Notes under the pieces: generated by a model
The model's input: only the letters and a program-made list of their open reading frames with translations
Told to the model about the DNA's origin: nothing
The model's database searches: none
Part shown: one piece after another, positions 46,530 to 54,854 of the stretch
Numbering within the stretch: the first letter of the stretch is position 1
Layout of the letters: every line of letters begins with the position of its first letter
Program-made: the position numbers and the translations under genes
Source: Sediminibacterium sp.
GTDB lineage: Bacteria > Bacteroidota > Bacteroidia > Chitinophagales > Chitinophagaceae
Direction: 5' to 3'
Assembly (NCBI GenBank): GCA_016786865.1
Contig: JAEUVE010000008.1
Span: forward strand, 62,001 to 126,000
DNA: 64,000 bases

Positions 46530-47117
46530 ATGCAGGAAAAGGAACTCAACCAACAGTATTGGAACAGCCAATACCAGAATAATACTACAGGATGGGATAT
46601 GAAACAGGTATCCCCTCCGCTAAAAGCCTATATAGACCAGTTGACCAACAAGGAGCAGCAGATCCTGATTCCCGGCTGTGGCAACAGCTATGAAGCGGAG
46701 TATCTGTTGAATCAGGGGTTTACCAATATTACCCTGATCGATATCGCCCCTGCCCTGGTTGAGACGCTGCAGAAAAAATTTGCAGGTCGGTCTTCCATCA
46801 GGGTTGTAATGGGTAATTTTTTTGAACACACCGGAAACTATGATCTGATTCTGGAACAAACCTTTTTTTGTGCACTGGATCCTGTGCTTCGGCCAGCCTA
46901 TGTAGCCAAAATGCATGAACTGCTGAAACCCAACGGCACACTGGCAGGCTTGTTGTTCAACCGGGAATTTGATGGAGGCCCTCCCTTTGGCGGGAGCGAG
47001 GGCGAATACCGGAAACTTTTTGCAGAAAACTTCCGGATAAAGACCCTGGAGCCCTGCTACAACTCATTTATTAAGCGGGCCGGCACCGAGGTTTTTATGA
47101 TTTTTATCAGGAAATAG
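46530..47117 (+). CDS. TPMT-family thiol/thiopurine S-methyltransferase
   Basis: 195 residues. The family opening is YWNSQYQNNTTGWDMKQVSP; SAM-binding motif I is ILIPGCGNSYEAEYL; then LIDIAP and EQTFFCALDP. This TPMT group methylates thiols, hydrogen sulfide, or selenium/tellurium species. It is followed after 46 bases by the persulfide-dioxygenase-like gene on the same strand and is preceded by a candidate Crp/Fnr site, which points to thiol or sulfide detoxification. Confidence 0.88.
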   Translation: MQEKELNQQYWNSQYQNNTTGWDMKQVSPPLKAYIDQLTNKEQQILIPGCGNSYEAEYLLNQGFTNITLIDIAPALVETLQKKFAGRSSIRVVMGNFFEHTGNYDLILEQTFFCALDPVLRPAYVAKMHELLKPNGTLAGLLFNREFDGGPPFGGSEGEYRKLFAENFRIKTLEPCYNSFIKRAGTEVFMIFIRK

Positions 47118-47163
47118 CGTCGAAAATATTCAGAACTTTGGCCCACTGTTAAAAATTACGCAT

Positions 47164-48579
47164 ATGAAAATTGAGCAGATTTATACAGGTTGTCTGGCAC
47201 AGGGTGCTTATTACATTACCAGCAATGGAGAAGCCGCGATTGTTGACCCGCTCAGAGAGGTACAACCCTATCTTGACCGGCTGGAAAAAGATGGTGTACA
47301 ACTGAAATATATTTTTGAAACTCATTTTCATGCCGACTTTGTAAGTGGACACCTTGACCTAAGAAAAAAAACAGGTGCCACCATTGTATACGGTCCGAAC
47401 GCCGTTGCCGGCTTTGATTGTGTATCGGCTAAAGACAATGAAATTTTTTCATTGGGAGATATTCAAATCAAAGTATTGCACACCCCCGGCCATACCATGG
47501 AGAGCAGTACTTTTCTGCTGATCGATGAAAAGGGCAAAGATCATTGCATCTTCAGTGGTGATACTTTGTTTCTGGGTGATGTGGGCAGGCCCGATCTTGC
47601 CCAAAAAGCAGCCAATATGACCAAGGAGGAACTGGCAGGTCTGCTTTATGAAAGCCTGATGCATAAAATCATGCCACTGGCAGATGACGTAATCGTTTAT
47701 CCTGCCCATGGTGCAGGAAGTGCCTGTGGAAAGAATATGATGAAGGAAACGGTGGATACACTGGGTAATCAGAAACGAATCAATTATGCACTGAACCAGC
47801 CCGGCAAAGATGCTTTCATCAAAGCCGTCACCGACGGTTTACTTCCTCCTCCCGGATATTTTGGAATGAATGTAGCCATGAATAAACAGGGTTATGAAAG
47901 TTTTGATACGGTACTGAACAACGGAATGAAATCCCTTACACCCGATGAATTTGAAGGAATTGCTGAAAATGCAGAGGCGTTGATTCTGGATACCCGCAGC
48001 AATGCTGATTTCTACAAAGGGTACATACCTCAATCAGTAAATATTGGACTTGCAGGTGATTTCGCCCCCTGGGTTGGCGCCTTGATTGTAAACGTAAAGC
48101 AACCCATTCTGCTGGTAACAGATCCGGGAAAAGAAGCGGAAGCCGTTACCCGGTTAAGCAGGGTGGGTTTTGATCATGTACTGGGTCATTTGAAGGGCGG
48201 ATTTGATACCTGGCTAAAAGCCGGTAAAGAAGCGGATACCGTTAACAGAGTATCTGCACAGGCTTTCGCGGAAAATGTTGATATAGAAAAGGACCAGATT
48301 ATTGATGTGAGAAAGGAATCGGAGTTTGCAGCAGAACATATAAAAAATGCCATCAACAAACCCCTGGCCTACATCAATGAATGGATCAGGGATATCAATC
48401 CGGAAGAACATTTCTTTCTGCATTGTGCGGGTGGTTACCGCAGTATGACGGCTGCATCCATTCTGCAGGCAAGAGGCTACAGAAACTTCACCGAAGTGGC
48501 CGGAGGCTTTGGAGAAATCAGCAAAACAGGTATCCCCAAAACAGATTTTGCCTGTACGGCAGGCAATAAAAAAGTATAA
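47164..48579 (+). CDS. ETHE1-like persulfide dioxygenase fused to two rhodanese domains
   Basis: 471 residues. Residues 1-250 are a metallo-beta-lactamase domain with THFHADFVSGH (H54, H56, D58), HTPGHTMESS and SGDTLFLGDVGRPDL, which is the ETHE1-like signature with a mononuclear iron site expected. Residues about 260-355 are a rhodanese domain lacking the catalytic cysteine (VTDPGKEA at that place). Residues about 365-470 are a second rhodanese with active cysteine C421 in HCAGGYRS. Expected to oxidise glutathione persulfide to sulfite and transfer sulfane sulfur. Sulfite produced could leave via YeiH. Confidence 0.93.
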   Translation: MKIEQIYTGCLAQGAYYITSNGEAAIVDPLREVQPYLDRLEKDGVQLKYIFETHFHADFVSGHLDLRKKTGATIVYGPNAVAGFDCVSAKDNEIFSLGDIQIKVLHTPGHTMESSTFLLIDEKGKDHCIFSGDTLFLGDVGRPDLAQKAANMTKEELAGLLYESLMHKIMPLADDVIVYPAHGAGSACGKNMMKETVDTLGNQKRINYALNQPGKDAFIKAVTDGLLPPPGYFGMNVAMNKQGYESFDTVLNNGMKSLTPDEFEGIAENAEALILDTRSNADFYKGYIPQSVNIGLAGDFAPWVGALIVNVKQPILLVTDPGKEAEAVTRLSRVGFDHVLGHLKGGFDTWLKAGKEADTVNRVSAQAFAENVDIEKDQIIDVRKESEFAAEHIKNAINKPLAYINEWIRDINPEEHFFLHCAGGYRSMTAASILQARGYRNFTEVAGGFGEISKTGIPKTDFACTAGNKKV

Positions 48580-48603
48580 TGCCATTACATAACGGCATTA
48601 TAC
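48574..48603. terminator. Perfect inverted repeat at the end of the persulfide dioxygenase gene
   Basis: GTATAATGCC (48574-48583) and GGCATTATAC (48594-48603) form a 10-base stem around ATTACATAAC and include the stop codon. It may act as a terminator or transcript-end stabiliser for both this gene and the converging YHS operon, though no T tract follows directly. Confidence 0.5.
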
Positions 48604-48625
48604 TATGTAACAAAAGGGGGGTGTG

Positions 48626-48943
48626 TTATTTTGCTGCCACGTAAGAAGCAGGATTTTTCAGAAACTCATCCTTACATTCTTTAGAGCAGAAACCATATAC
48701 TTTTTCCTGGTAGTGTGCAGTATCGGATACGCCGGCACTGATTGGCATTCCACAGATAAAATCCTTATCGGAATCGAATTTTACTTCTTTGTACAAATCA
48801 TGCACATCAGTAGCCGAGCTGTCGGCATTCATAATCACCGTTTCTGTACGTTCAGTACCTGTATCAGATGCTTTTTTTTCTCCCTGTGAACAGGATTCGA
48901 GCACAACCAGTGCAACTGCCGCAACCAACATTTTCTTTACCAT
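48626..48943 (-). CDS. YHS-domain lipoprotein
   Basis: The ATG at 48943 gives 105 residues with a lipobox VLESC (C18). The C-terminal YHS domain has FICGMPI and VYGFCSKECKDEFLKNP, with three cysteines that in the family bind copper or other metals. Last gene of a minus-strand operon with thioredoxin and DUF6132 genes, 27 bases after trxA. Confidence 0.9.
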   Translation of the reverse strand: MVKKMLVAAVALVVLESCSQGEKKASDTGTERTETVIMNADSSATDVHDLYKEVKFDSDKDFICGMPISAGVSDTAHYQEKVYGFCSKECKDEFLKNPASYVAAK

Positions 48944-48970
48944 ATACAAGGCTTTAGTATGAGACTACAA

Positions 48971-49267
48971 TTATACTGCAAACTTTTTTAATAAACTCAC
49001 TAAAGCAGATTTAGGCACCACGCCGCTCTGTCTCCAAAGGGGCTGACCATTTTTAAATAAAATCAGGGTAGGCACACCTTGTATCTGGTACGCACCGGCT
49101 GCAGCGGGGTTTTTGTCCACATCAATCTTGATGATGGAAGCAGCATCCCCCACTTCTGATTTTACTTCTTTCAGGATAGGTGCCATGGTTTTACAGGGGC
49201 CGCACCATTCTGCAAAAAAATCTACCAGCACTGGCTTATCCGATTGGATCATTTCTGTAAATGTCAT
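48971..49267 (-). CDS. trxA: Thioredoxin
   Basis: 98 residues, cytoplasmic, no signal. Active site WCGPC in [16 protein letters not shown]; cis-proline in [12 protein letters not shown]. It reduces disulfides and persulfides. Second last in the operon, 10 bases after DUF6132, so its thiol chemistry fits the surrounding sulfur genes; this is probably a dedicated copy and not the main cellular thioredoxin. Confidence 0.95.
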   Translation of the reverse strand: MTFTEMIQSDKPVLVDFFAEWCGPCKTMAPILKEVKSEVGDAASIIKIDVDKNPAAAGAYQIQGVPTLILFKNGQPLWRQSGVVPKSALVSLLKKFAV

Positions 49268-49277
49268 ATATTACGCT

Positions 49278-49490
49278 TTATACGGATTTGGGAATGTTCG
49301 TTTCTTTTTTAAATAAACTCAGTAACAGCCCTCCCATCAACGCACCGTAAAGGGTACTGTTCAGGGGTTTGGAAGTGATGGCACAGGTGCCAGAAGCGCA
49401 TCCTACCAGTTTCCAGTAAAAGAATCCGGCCACAGCACCCAGTACTGCGCCAATTAAAAAAAGGCTGTTCGCTTTAAACCACTTCTTCAT
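49278..49490 (-). CDS. DUF6132 family small membrane protein
   Basis: 70 residues with two hydrophobic helices. A CASGTC motif lies between helices: GCASGTCAITSKP. The family is recurrent in Bacteroidota beside thioredoxin, YHS and rhodanese genes, as here. Its start overlaps the preceding gene by 17 bases. Function unknown; a role linked to sulfur transfer across the membrane is inference. Confidence 0.82.
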   Translation of the reverse strand: MKKWFKANSLFLIGAVLGAVAGFFYWKLVGCASGTCAITSKPLNSTLYGALMGGLLLSLFKKETNIPKSV

Positions 49491-49719
49491 AACTAATCTC
49501 TTTTGTTGTATGCTGATGATCTCTTCTTTTAACAGGGGGCGTATAGCAGGCCCCGGTTCCGCAACATCCGGTATTCAACAGTGCCATACCGGAAAAAAAC
49601 AGGCCCACCAGACCAAAAACCAGATCCTTAGCCATCACTGCTTCCACTACAATTATAATACCCAATACCAGTCTTAAAGCCCGCATGAATGTCCAGTTAC
49701 GCAATATCAGCTCTTTCAT
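49474..49719 (-). CDS. YgaP-like/DUF2892-type membrane protein with CC-GTGAC tail
   Basis: 81 residues. Two short hydrophobic segments (about 15-27 and 33-47) are followed by NTGCCGTGACYTPP, a cysteine-rich motif, and a polar C-terminus with HQHTTKE. It resembles the small membrane proteins that accompany rhodaneses. First gene of the operon; the promoter with its Crp/Fnr-type site lies directly upstream. Confidence 0.65.
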   Translation of the reverse strand: MKELILRNWTFMRALRLVLGIIIVVEAVMAKDLVFGLVGLFFSGMALLNTGCCGTGACYTPPVKRRDHQHTTKEISYEEVV

Positions 49720-49736
49720 ATAAGTTGTTTAAACAC

Positions 49737-49744
49737 CAAAGTTA
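49737..49744 (-). promoter_or_regulatory. -7 element of the DUF6132/trxA/YHS operon
   Basis: TAACTTTG on the minus strand, matching TAnnTTTG, 18 bases before the first start codon. Its first base is 29.5 bases from the centre of the adjacent candidate Crp/Fnr site. Upstream there is no correctly spaced TTTG (18 bases only), consistent with activator dependence. Confidence 0.7.
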
Positions 49745-49765
49745 ATGCCAGGGGTTTTGAGTCAA

Positions 49766-49781
49766 AGTAACAAAGGTTACA
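49766..49781. promoter_or_regulatory. Candidate Crp/Fnr-family binding site, copy 2
   Basis: GTAAC (49767-49771), AAAG, GTTAC (49776-49780): a perfect palindrome of the form GTWAC-N4-GTWAC, between the divergent DUF6132 operon and dipeptidase gene. Confidence 0.65.
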
Positions 49782-49844
49782 CAAACACTTATATAATAAA
49801 ATCTAATACATATCTGTTGAAATTCAGTAAATTGACCTAAAAAA

Positions 49845-51005
49845 ATGAAGCGCTTCCTGAAATACCTGGGCCTCTTTCTATTGGTGGCCCTGATTGCTTT
49901 TTTTTCATTTGCACCACGCTTTATCGATGAATCCATGAATAAAGTGAGCCTCAAAGTGAAACATCCGGAAAAACCGGAATGGTACGACTCCATTCCTTTC
50001 ATCGCAGATTTGCACTGTGATGCATTGCTTTGGGACAGAAACAACCTAAAAACGCACAGTTATGGTCACGTGGATATTCCCCGCATGCAGGAGGCCAATA
50101 TGGCATTTCAGGTTTTTACCATTGTGAGTAAGACCCCCAGGGGAATCAATATTGAACAGAACAGTGATGAGACCGACCAGATTGCGTTGCTGAGCTTTGC
50201 ACAACTCCGTAGCCCGGAAGACTGGTTCAGCGTAAAAAAAAGAGCCCTGCACCAAACAAAGGAACTGTATAAAACAGCAGAACAATCCAAGGGGAATTTC
50301 AGGGTAATTACCAGCCAGGAAAGCCTTCGGCAATATATTCAGGACAGGGCAGGCAACAGATCCTTAACAGCCGGAATGCTGGGAATTGAAGGAGCCCATT
50401 GCCTCAATGATGAACTCAGCAACCTGAAGGAATTTTATGATGCAGGAGTACGTTATATCGGACTTACCCATTTTTTCGACAATGCCTGGGCAGGATCCGC
50501 ACATGGCATGGTAAAAGCTGGCCTTACCGAAAAGGGAAAGCAACTGGTACGTGCGATGGACAGCATGAAGGTGATCATTGATATTGCCCATGCTTCTTCT
50601 AAAACCATCGACGATGTTTTTGCGCTTACCAATAGTCCGGTCATCATTTCACATACAGGAGTAAAAGGAGTATGCGACAACAACCGCAACCTCTCCGACA
50701 AGCACCTGCTCGAAATGGGCAGGCGCAACGGGCTGGTAGGCATAGGTCTTTGGGAAACTGCTGTATGTGGAACAGATGCAGCAGCAACTGCCAAAAGCAT
50801 CCGTTATGTGGCAGATAAAATTGGCGTAGACAAAGTAGCCCTTGGTTCCGATTTCGACGGAGCAATCGGTACACATTTTGATGTTACCGGATTGCCGCTG
50901 ATTGTAAATGCTTTACTGAAAGAAGGTTTCAGTAAAGAAGATATTTACCGGATCATGGGCGGCAATGTGCGGGATTTTCTGTTGAGGAATCTCCCGGCTA
51001 AATAA
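49845..51005 (+). CDS. Membrane dipeptidase (peptidase family M19)
   Basis: 386 residues. N-terminal hydrophobic anchor (about 5-24), then the metal-dependent amidohydrolase-type barrel. Zinc ligands: HCD in FIADLHCDALLW, E in LGIEGAHC, H in DIAHAS, H in ISHTG, and GSDFDG. Cleaves dipeptides in the periplasm. It is divergent from the DUF6132 operon and shares the gap with the candidate regulatory site; whether that site affects it is not clear. Confidence 0.93.
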   Translation: MKRFLKYLGLFLLVALIAFFSFAPRFIDESMNKVSLKVKHPEKPEWYDSIPFIADLHCDALLWDRNNLKTHSYGHVDIPRMQEANMAFQVFTIVSKTPRGINIEQNSDETDQIALLSFAQLRSPEDWFSVKKRALHQTKELYKTAEQSKGNFRVITSQESLRQYIQDRAGNRSLTAGMLGIEGAHCLNDELSNLKEFYDAGVRYIGLTHFFDNAWAGSAHGMVKAGLTEKGKQLVRAMDSMKVIIDIAHASSKTIDDVFALTNSPVIISHTGVKGVCDNNRNLSDKHLLEMGRRNGLVGIGLWETAVCGTDAAATAKSIRYVADKIGVDKVALGSDFDGAIGTHFDVTGLPLIVNALLKEGFSKEDIYRIMGGNVRDFLLRNLPAK

Positions 51006-51043
51006 AGCATCTTTTGCCCGATGTACAGATTCGTATAAGCAAA

Positions 51044-51077
51044 GATGAATGAACCTGTCAATACAGGTCCATTCATC
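51044..51077. terminator. Long hairpin between the dipeptidase and DUF2892 genes
   Basis: GATGAATG + ACCTGT (51044-51058) pairs with ACAGGT + CATTCATC (51063-51077) with a single A/C mismatch and CAAT loop. It lies between converging genes and probably ends both transcripts, although T tracts are short. Confidence 0.6.
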
Positions 51078-51096
51078 AGTTCAGTGGTAATCCGAA

Positions 51097-51315
51097 TTAA
51101 CAGCAGTTCTTCTGACCGGAAGCATCGTTGTTCTTCACCCCTGCCTTGTCCAGGATCAGTTCCAGCGGACAAAAACGGGTAAACGAAGATTGCAACAGGT
51201 TCAGGCCTACAAACACGCCCAGCCACAACCATTTAATGCTTACAAAATAAGCCAGTGAAACACTGATCAGTACAAAACTGCCTGCAACGGCACGAACAAT
51301 TCTTTCTTTAGTCAT
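51097..51315 (-). CDS. DUF2892 (YgaP transmembrane-like) protein
   Basis: The ATG at 51315 (MTKERIVRAVAG) yields 72 residues. Two hydrophobic helices, FVLISVSLAYFV and WLWLGVFVGLNLLQSSF, precede FCPLELILDKAGVK, the DUF2892 pattern. The tail ends NCC. Last gene of the RND pump operon, 7 bases after the small protein upstream. YgaP-type proteins are often paired with rhodanese, linking it to the sulfur theme. Confidence 0.85.
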   Translation of the reverse strand: MTKERIVRAVAGSFVLISVSLAYFVSIKWLWLGVFVGLNLLQSSFTRFCPLELILDKAGVKNNDASGQKNCC

Positions 51316-51322
51316 AGGTGTA

Positions 51323-51631
51323 TTAATTAGAAGTTTTATCAACCGGCATTACAAATGCCCTGATGGGAAAATCACTCGGAAATTCCTGATTGTATTGATT
51401 AATTAATTTGAGTGCATGATCCGCGTTCTCCTCTCCCGTAAAGGAGAAGAGAAAAATAGAATCAAATTTTGCGTCGCCGGAACTAAACCAGTTGTCGAGC
51501 AGGTATTTATCCGATCCGTTTTTGAATCCAATTGTATCGGTAGCGCTATATACCCGGATATCTGCTTTTTTGAAAATAGCTGCAACCATTTCGGCAGATT
51601 CCTTCAACGCTGTTACAAATAATAGTTTCAT
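51323..51631 (-). CDS. Small cytoplasmic protein of unknown function in the RND operon
   Basis: 102 residues, no signal peptide or membrane segment. An alpha/beta pattern (MKLLFVTALKESAEMVAAIF, then FDSIFLFSFT and FPIRAFVMPVD) suggests a ferredoxin-like or PII-like fold. It lies 10 bases after the RND permease and 7 before DUF2892. I do not recognise a family; such a fold could act as a regulatory subunit of the pump, but that is inference. Confidence 0.7.
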   Translation of the reverse strand: MKLLFVTALKESAEMVAAIFKKADIRVYSATDTIGFKNGSDKYLLDNWFSSGDAKFDSIFLFSFTGEENADHALKLINQYNQEFPSDFPIRAFVMPVDKTSN

Positions 51632-51641
51632 AATCGTTTGT

Positions 51642-54600
51642 TTATTTGGTTTTTCCCCGCATCATTTTATAATACAGCAATGGAACAACCAGTAAGGTTA
51701 AGAATGTAGAGGTAATTGTACCGCCCATCAGCGAGATGGCCAATCCCTGGAACACCGGATCAAATAAGATGATCACTGCACCCAGTACCACCGCTCCTGC
51801 TGTTAATAAGATCGGTGTGGTTCTTACGGCACCTGCCTCAATGATGGATTGCTTTAACGGAATGCCTTCTTTCAACCGGATATTGATGAAGTCGATCAGC
51901 AACACCGAGTTCCTTACCATCACACCTGCCAACGCAATAAAACCAATCATAGATGTAGCGGTGAAGTAAGCGCCCATCATCCAGTGACCGGCCAGAATAC
52001 CAATCAGTGAAAGCGGTATGGCAGCAAGCATTACCAATGGAACAGTGAAATTCTGGAACCAGCCTACAATCAGCATGTATATGATCAGAATTACAGCCGC
52101 AAAAGCAATACCCAAATCGCGGAACACTTCGTATGTAATTTGCCATTCACCATCCCACTTCAGTGAATACTCATCGGTATTGGTTGGCTGGCTGGTATAT
52201 TCTTCTTTCAGGATCTGGTATCCTTCGGGCAGTTTTATATTTTTCAAACTATCCGACATAGCCGACATGGCATAGAACGGACTCTCCAGCTTACCGGCCA
52301 TATCGGCCAGTACATATACCACTTCTTTCTGATTCTTCCGGTAAATGCTCTTATCCTTGATTACCGTACTTACTTTTACCAGGTTCCTGAGTGGCACCAT
52401 ATTGCCCTGCATCCCTTTTACCTGCAGATCCAGCACCTGATTAATGCTTCCCTTTTCTGCATCTTTGAGCTGCAATTGAATCGGCACCTGACTGAATGCC
52501 GCAGGCTGATTCAGTTTACCGGCTGTGGTACCCGACAGAGCACCCTGTATGGTTGCAGTAATCTGCGCTGCAGCCACACCATTTAGCATGGCCTTTTCCT
52601 TATCTACAGACAGTTTATATTCTTTCTGATCGTCTTCCATCTGCCAGTCTACATCCACTACATCCGTTGTTTTATTCATCAGTTGCTTTACCTGGTTGGC
52701 AATGGCAATCTGCTGTGTATAGTCCGGACCATAAATTTCTGCAACCATGGTAGACAATACCGGAGGACCAGGAGGAACTTCCACTACTTTTACGTTCGCA
52801 TTGTAGCGAGCGCCAATTTTTTGAAGCGGTTCTCTCATTTCTTTTGCAATATCATGACTCTGAATACTGCGTTCGGTTTTATCTACGAGGTTTACCTGGA
52901 TATCTGCAACATGCTCTCCCCTTCTCAAATCGTAATGCCGTACCAGTCCGTTAAAACTGATGGGAGCAGAGGTACCTACATAGCCCTGATAGTTCTTCAC
53001 CATTGGCTGTGCAGATACATATTGTGCAATATCGGCAGCTACAGCCTGTGTTTTTTCAAGGGTAGAACCTTCAGGCATATCAATCACCACCTGGAATTCA
53101 TTCTTGTTATCGAAAGGAAGCATTTTAACTGCTACCAGTTTGCTGGTGATGAGCATTGTAGAGGCAATCAGCACCGCTACGGTTCCCATAATAAAGACCC
53201 AGCGCTTCCACCTGGTTTCCAACATCGGATGAATAAACCGGTAGTATATTTTATAGATACCTGTTTCTTCCAATACGGTTCCCTTGGTTTCTTCATGTGC
53301 AATTCCCTTCTTCTCTTTTTCACGAAGGAAGATATAACCCAGGTATGGAGTTAGTGTTAATGCAACAATCAGAGAAAGCATCATGGCAATAGCAGCACCA
53401 ATAGGCATTGGACTCATATATGGCCCCATCATACCAGACACAAATGCCATCGGCAACACAGCTGCAACTACCGTGAACGTGGCCAATATGGTAGGGTTAC
53501 CCACTTCGTTGATGGCGTAGATGGCAGCCTGTAATGGCGGCAGTTTACGCATCTTGAAATGGCGGTGCATATTTTCTGCAATGATGATGGAATCATCCAC
53601 CACAATACCCGTGATGAATACCAGTGCAAACAGGGTAATTCTGTTCAGCGTGTAATCCATGAAATAGTAACTGAACAGGGTCAGTGCAAAAGTTACGGGT
53701 ACAGAAAGAAACACCACCAATCCGCCTCTCCATCCCATGGCCAGCATTACAAACAGCGTAACCACTACAATCGAAATAAACAAGTGGAACAAGAGTTCAC
53801 TTACTTTATGAGAAGCAGAATCTCCATAGTTTCTGGTTTCTGTAACCTGCACATCAGAAGGAATCAGATCCTTTTTCAGGTGTTCTACTTTTGCTTTGAT
53901 TGCAGAAGAGAGCTGCATGGCATCCGCTCCTGATTTTTTAGCCACAGCAAGTGTTACCGCAGGATAAGCAGACTTAAAACGGTTTACACCGGCGGTATCT
54001 GCCTTACCATATCCAAAGAATACATATTGAGCAGCCGTAGACGGCGCTTCTTCTACCTGAGCCACCTGGTTCAGGTAAACAGGCTGCCCGCCTTTTAAGC
54101 CCACTACCAGTTTGGCAACATCTTCGGCCGTGTTCAGAAAATCACCGGTTTGAATAGTGAATGCCGAATCATTGCGGATCAGTTTGCCTGCTTCGGTCTG
54201 CACATTTCCTGCCTGAATTGCCTGGGTAATACCCAACAGATCTACGCCATTCAGGGCCATTAGCGATTTATCCAATACCACTTTCACTTCCCTGTTTCTG
54301 CCACCGGTAACAGATACTTCGGCCACATCAGCTACCTTCTTGATTTCATTGGCCAGTTCCTGCCCGATCAGCTTCAACCGGTAATCGTCGTAGTTTTCTC
54401 CCCAAAGGGTTAACCCCAGTACCGGCACATCATCAATGGCCCTGGGCTTCACCAATGGCATGGTTACTCCCTGAGGCATTGCATCCATGTGTTTCATGAT
54501 TTCGCTGTACAGTTTTACCAGCGACTTCTCCACATCTTCTCCCACATAAAACTGTACGATCAGCATTACCTGACCCTGCATGGAAGTAGAGTAAACATAT

Positions 54601-54848
54601 TCCACACCCTTAATATTGGAAATGAATTTTTCCATCGGAGCCGCAATCTTGGTTTCCACTTCTTTAGGACTTGCACCCGGATAACCAATGAAGATATCCG
54701 CCATGGGAACCTGGATCTGCGGTTCTTCTTCACGCGGAATCAGCATGGTGCTGTATCCGCCAATCAGCAGGAAAGCAACCATCAGCAGGATGGTTAGTTT
54801 CGACTGCAAAAAACCTTTTGCTATATTACCTGATAAACCTTTTTCCAT
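51642..54848 (-). CDS. RND efflux pump permease (AcrB-like)
   Basis: 1068 residues, the full length for a trimeric RND pump subunit. Twelve helices and two large periplasmic loops are evident. The TM4 pair GIVVDDSIIIAEN gives the two proton-relay aspartates in the multidrug (HAE) form. PREEEPQIQVPMADIFI and YPGASPKEVE open the first porter domain. Drives export with proton motive force, together with the MFP and TolC proteins encoded just upstream (6- and 22-base gaps). The substrate is unknown. Confidence 0.95.
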   Translation of the reverse strand: MEKGLSGNIAKGFLQSKLTILLMVAFLLIGGYSTMLIPREEEPQIQVPMADIFIGYPGASPKEVETKIAAPMEKFISNIKGVEYVYSTSMQGQVMLIVQFYVGEDVEKSLVKLYSEIMKHMDAMPQGVTMPLVKPRAIDDVPVLGLTLWGENYDDYRLKLIGQELANEIKKVADVAEVSVTGGRNREVKVVLDKSLMALNGVDLLGITQAIQAGNVQTEAGKLIRNDSAFTIQTGDFLNTAEDVAKLVVGLKGGQPVYLNQVAQVEEAPSTAAQYVFFGYGKADTAGVNRFKSAYPAVTLAVAKKSGADAMQLSSAIKAKVEHLKKDLIPSDVQVTETRNYGDSASHKVSELLFHLFISIVVVTLFVMLAMGWRGGLVVFLSVPVTFALTLFSYYFMDYTLNRITLFALVFITGIVVDDSIIIAENMHRHFKMRKLPPLQAAIYAINEVGNPTILATFTVVAAVLPMAFVSGMMGPYMSPMPIGAAIAMMLSLIVALTLTPYLGYIFLREKEKKGIAHEETKGTVLEETGIYKIYYRFIHPMLETRWKRWVFIMGTVAVLIASTMLITSKLVAVKMLPFDNKNEFQVVIDMPEGSTLEKTQAVAADIAQYVSAQPMVKNYQGYVGTSAPISFNGLVRHYDLRRGEHVADIQVNLVDKTERSIQSHDIAKEMREPLQKIGARYNANVKVVEVPPGPPVLSTMVAEIYGPDYTQQIAIANQVKQLMNKTTDVVDVDWQMEDDQKEYKLSVDKEKAMLNGVAAAQITATIQGALSGTTAGKLNQPAAFSQVPIQLQLKDAEKGSINQVLDLQVKGMQGNMVPLRNLVKVSTVIKDKSIYRKNQKEVVYVLADMAGKLESPFYAMSAMSDSLKNIKLPEGYQILKEEYTSQPTNTDEYSLKWDGEWQITYEVFRDLGIAFAAVILIIYMLIVGWFQNFTVPLVMLAAIPLSLIGILAGHWMMGAYFTATSMIGFIALAGVMVRNSVLLIDFINIRLKEGIPLKQSIIEAGAVRTTPILLTAGAVVLGAVIILFDPVFQGLAISLMGGTITSTFLTLLVVPLLYYKMMRGKTK

Positions 54849-54854
54849 TACTGA

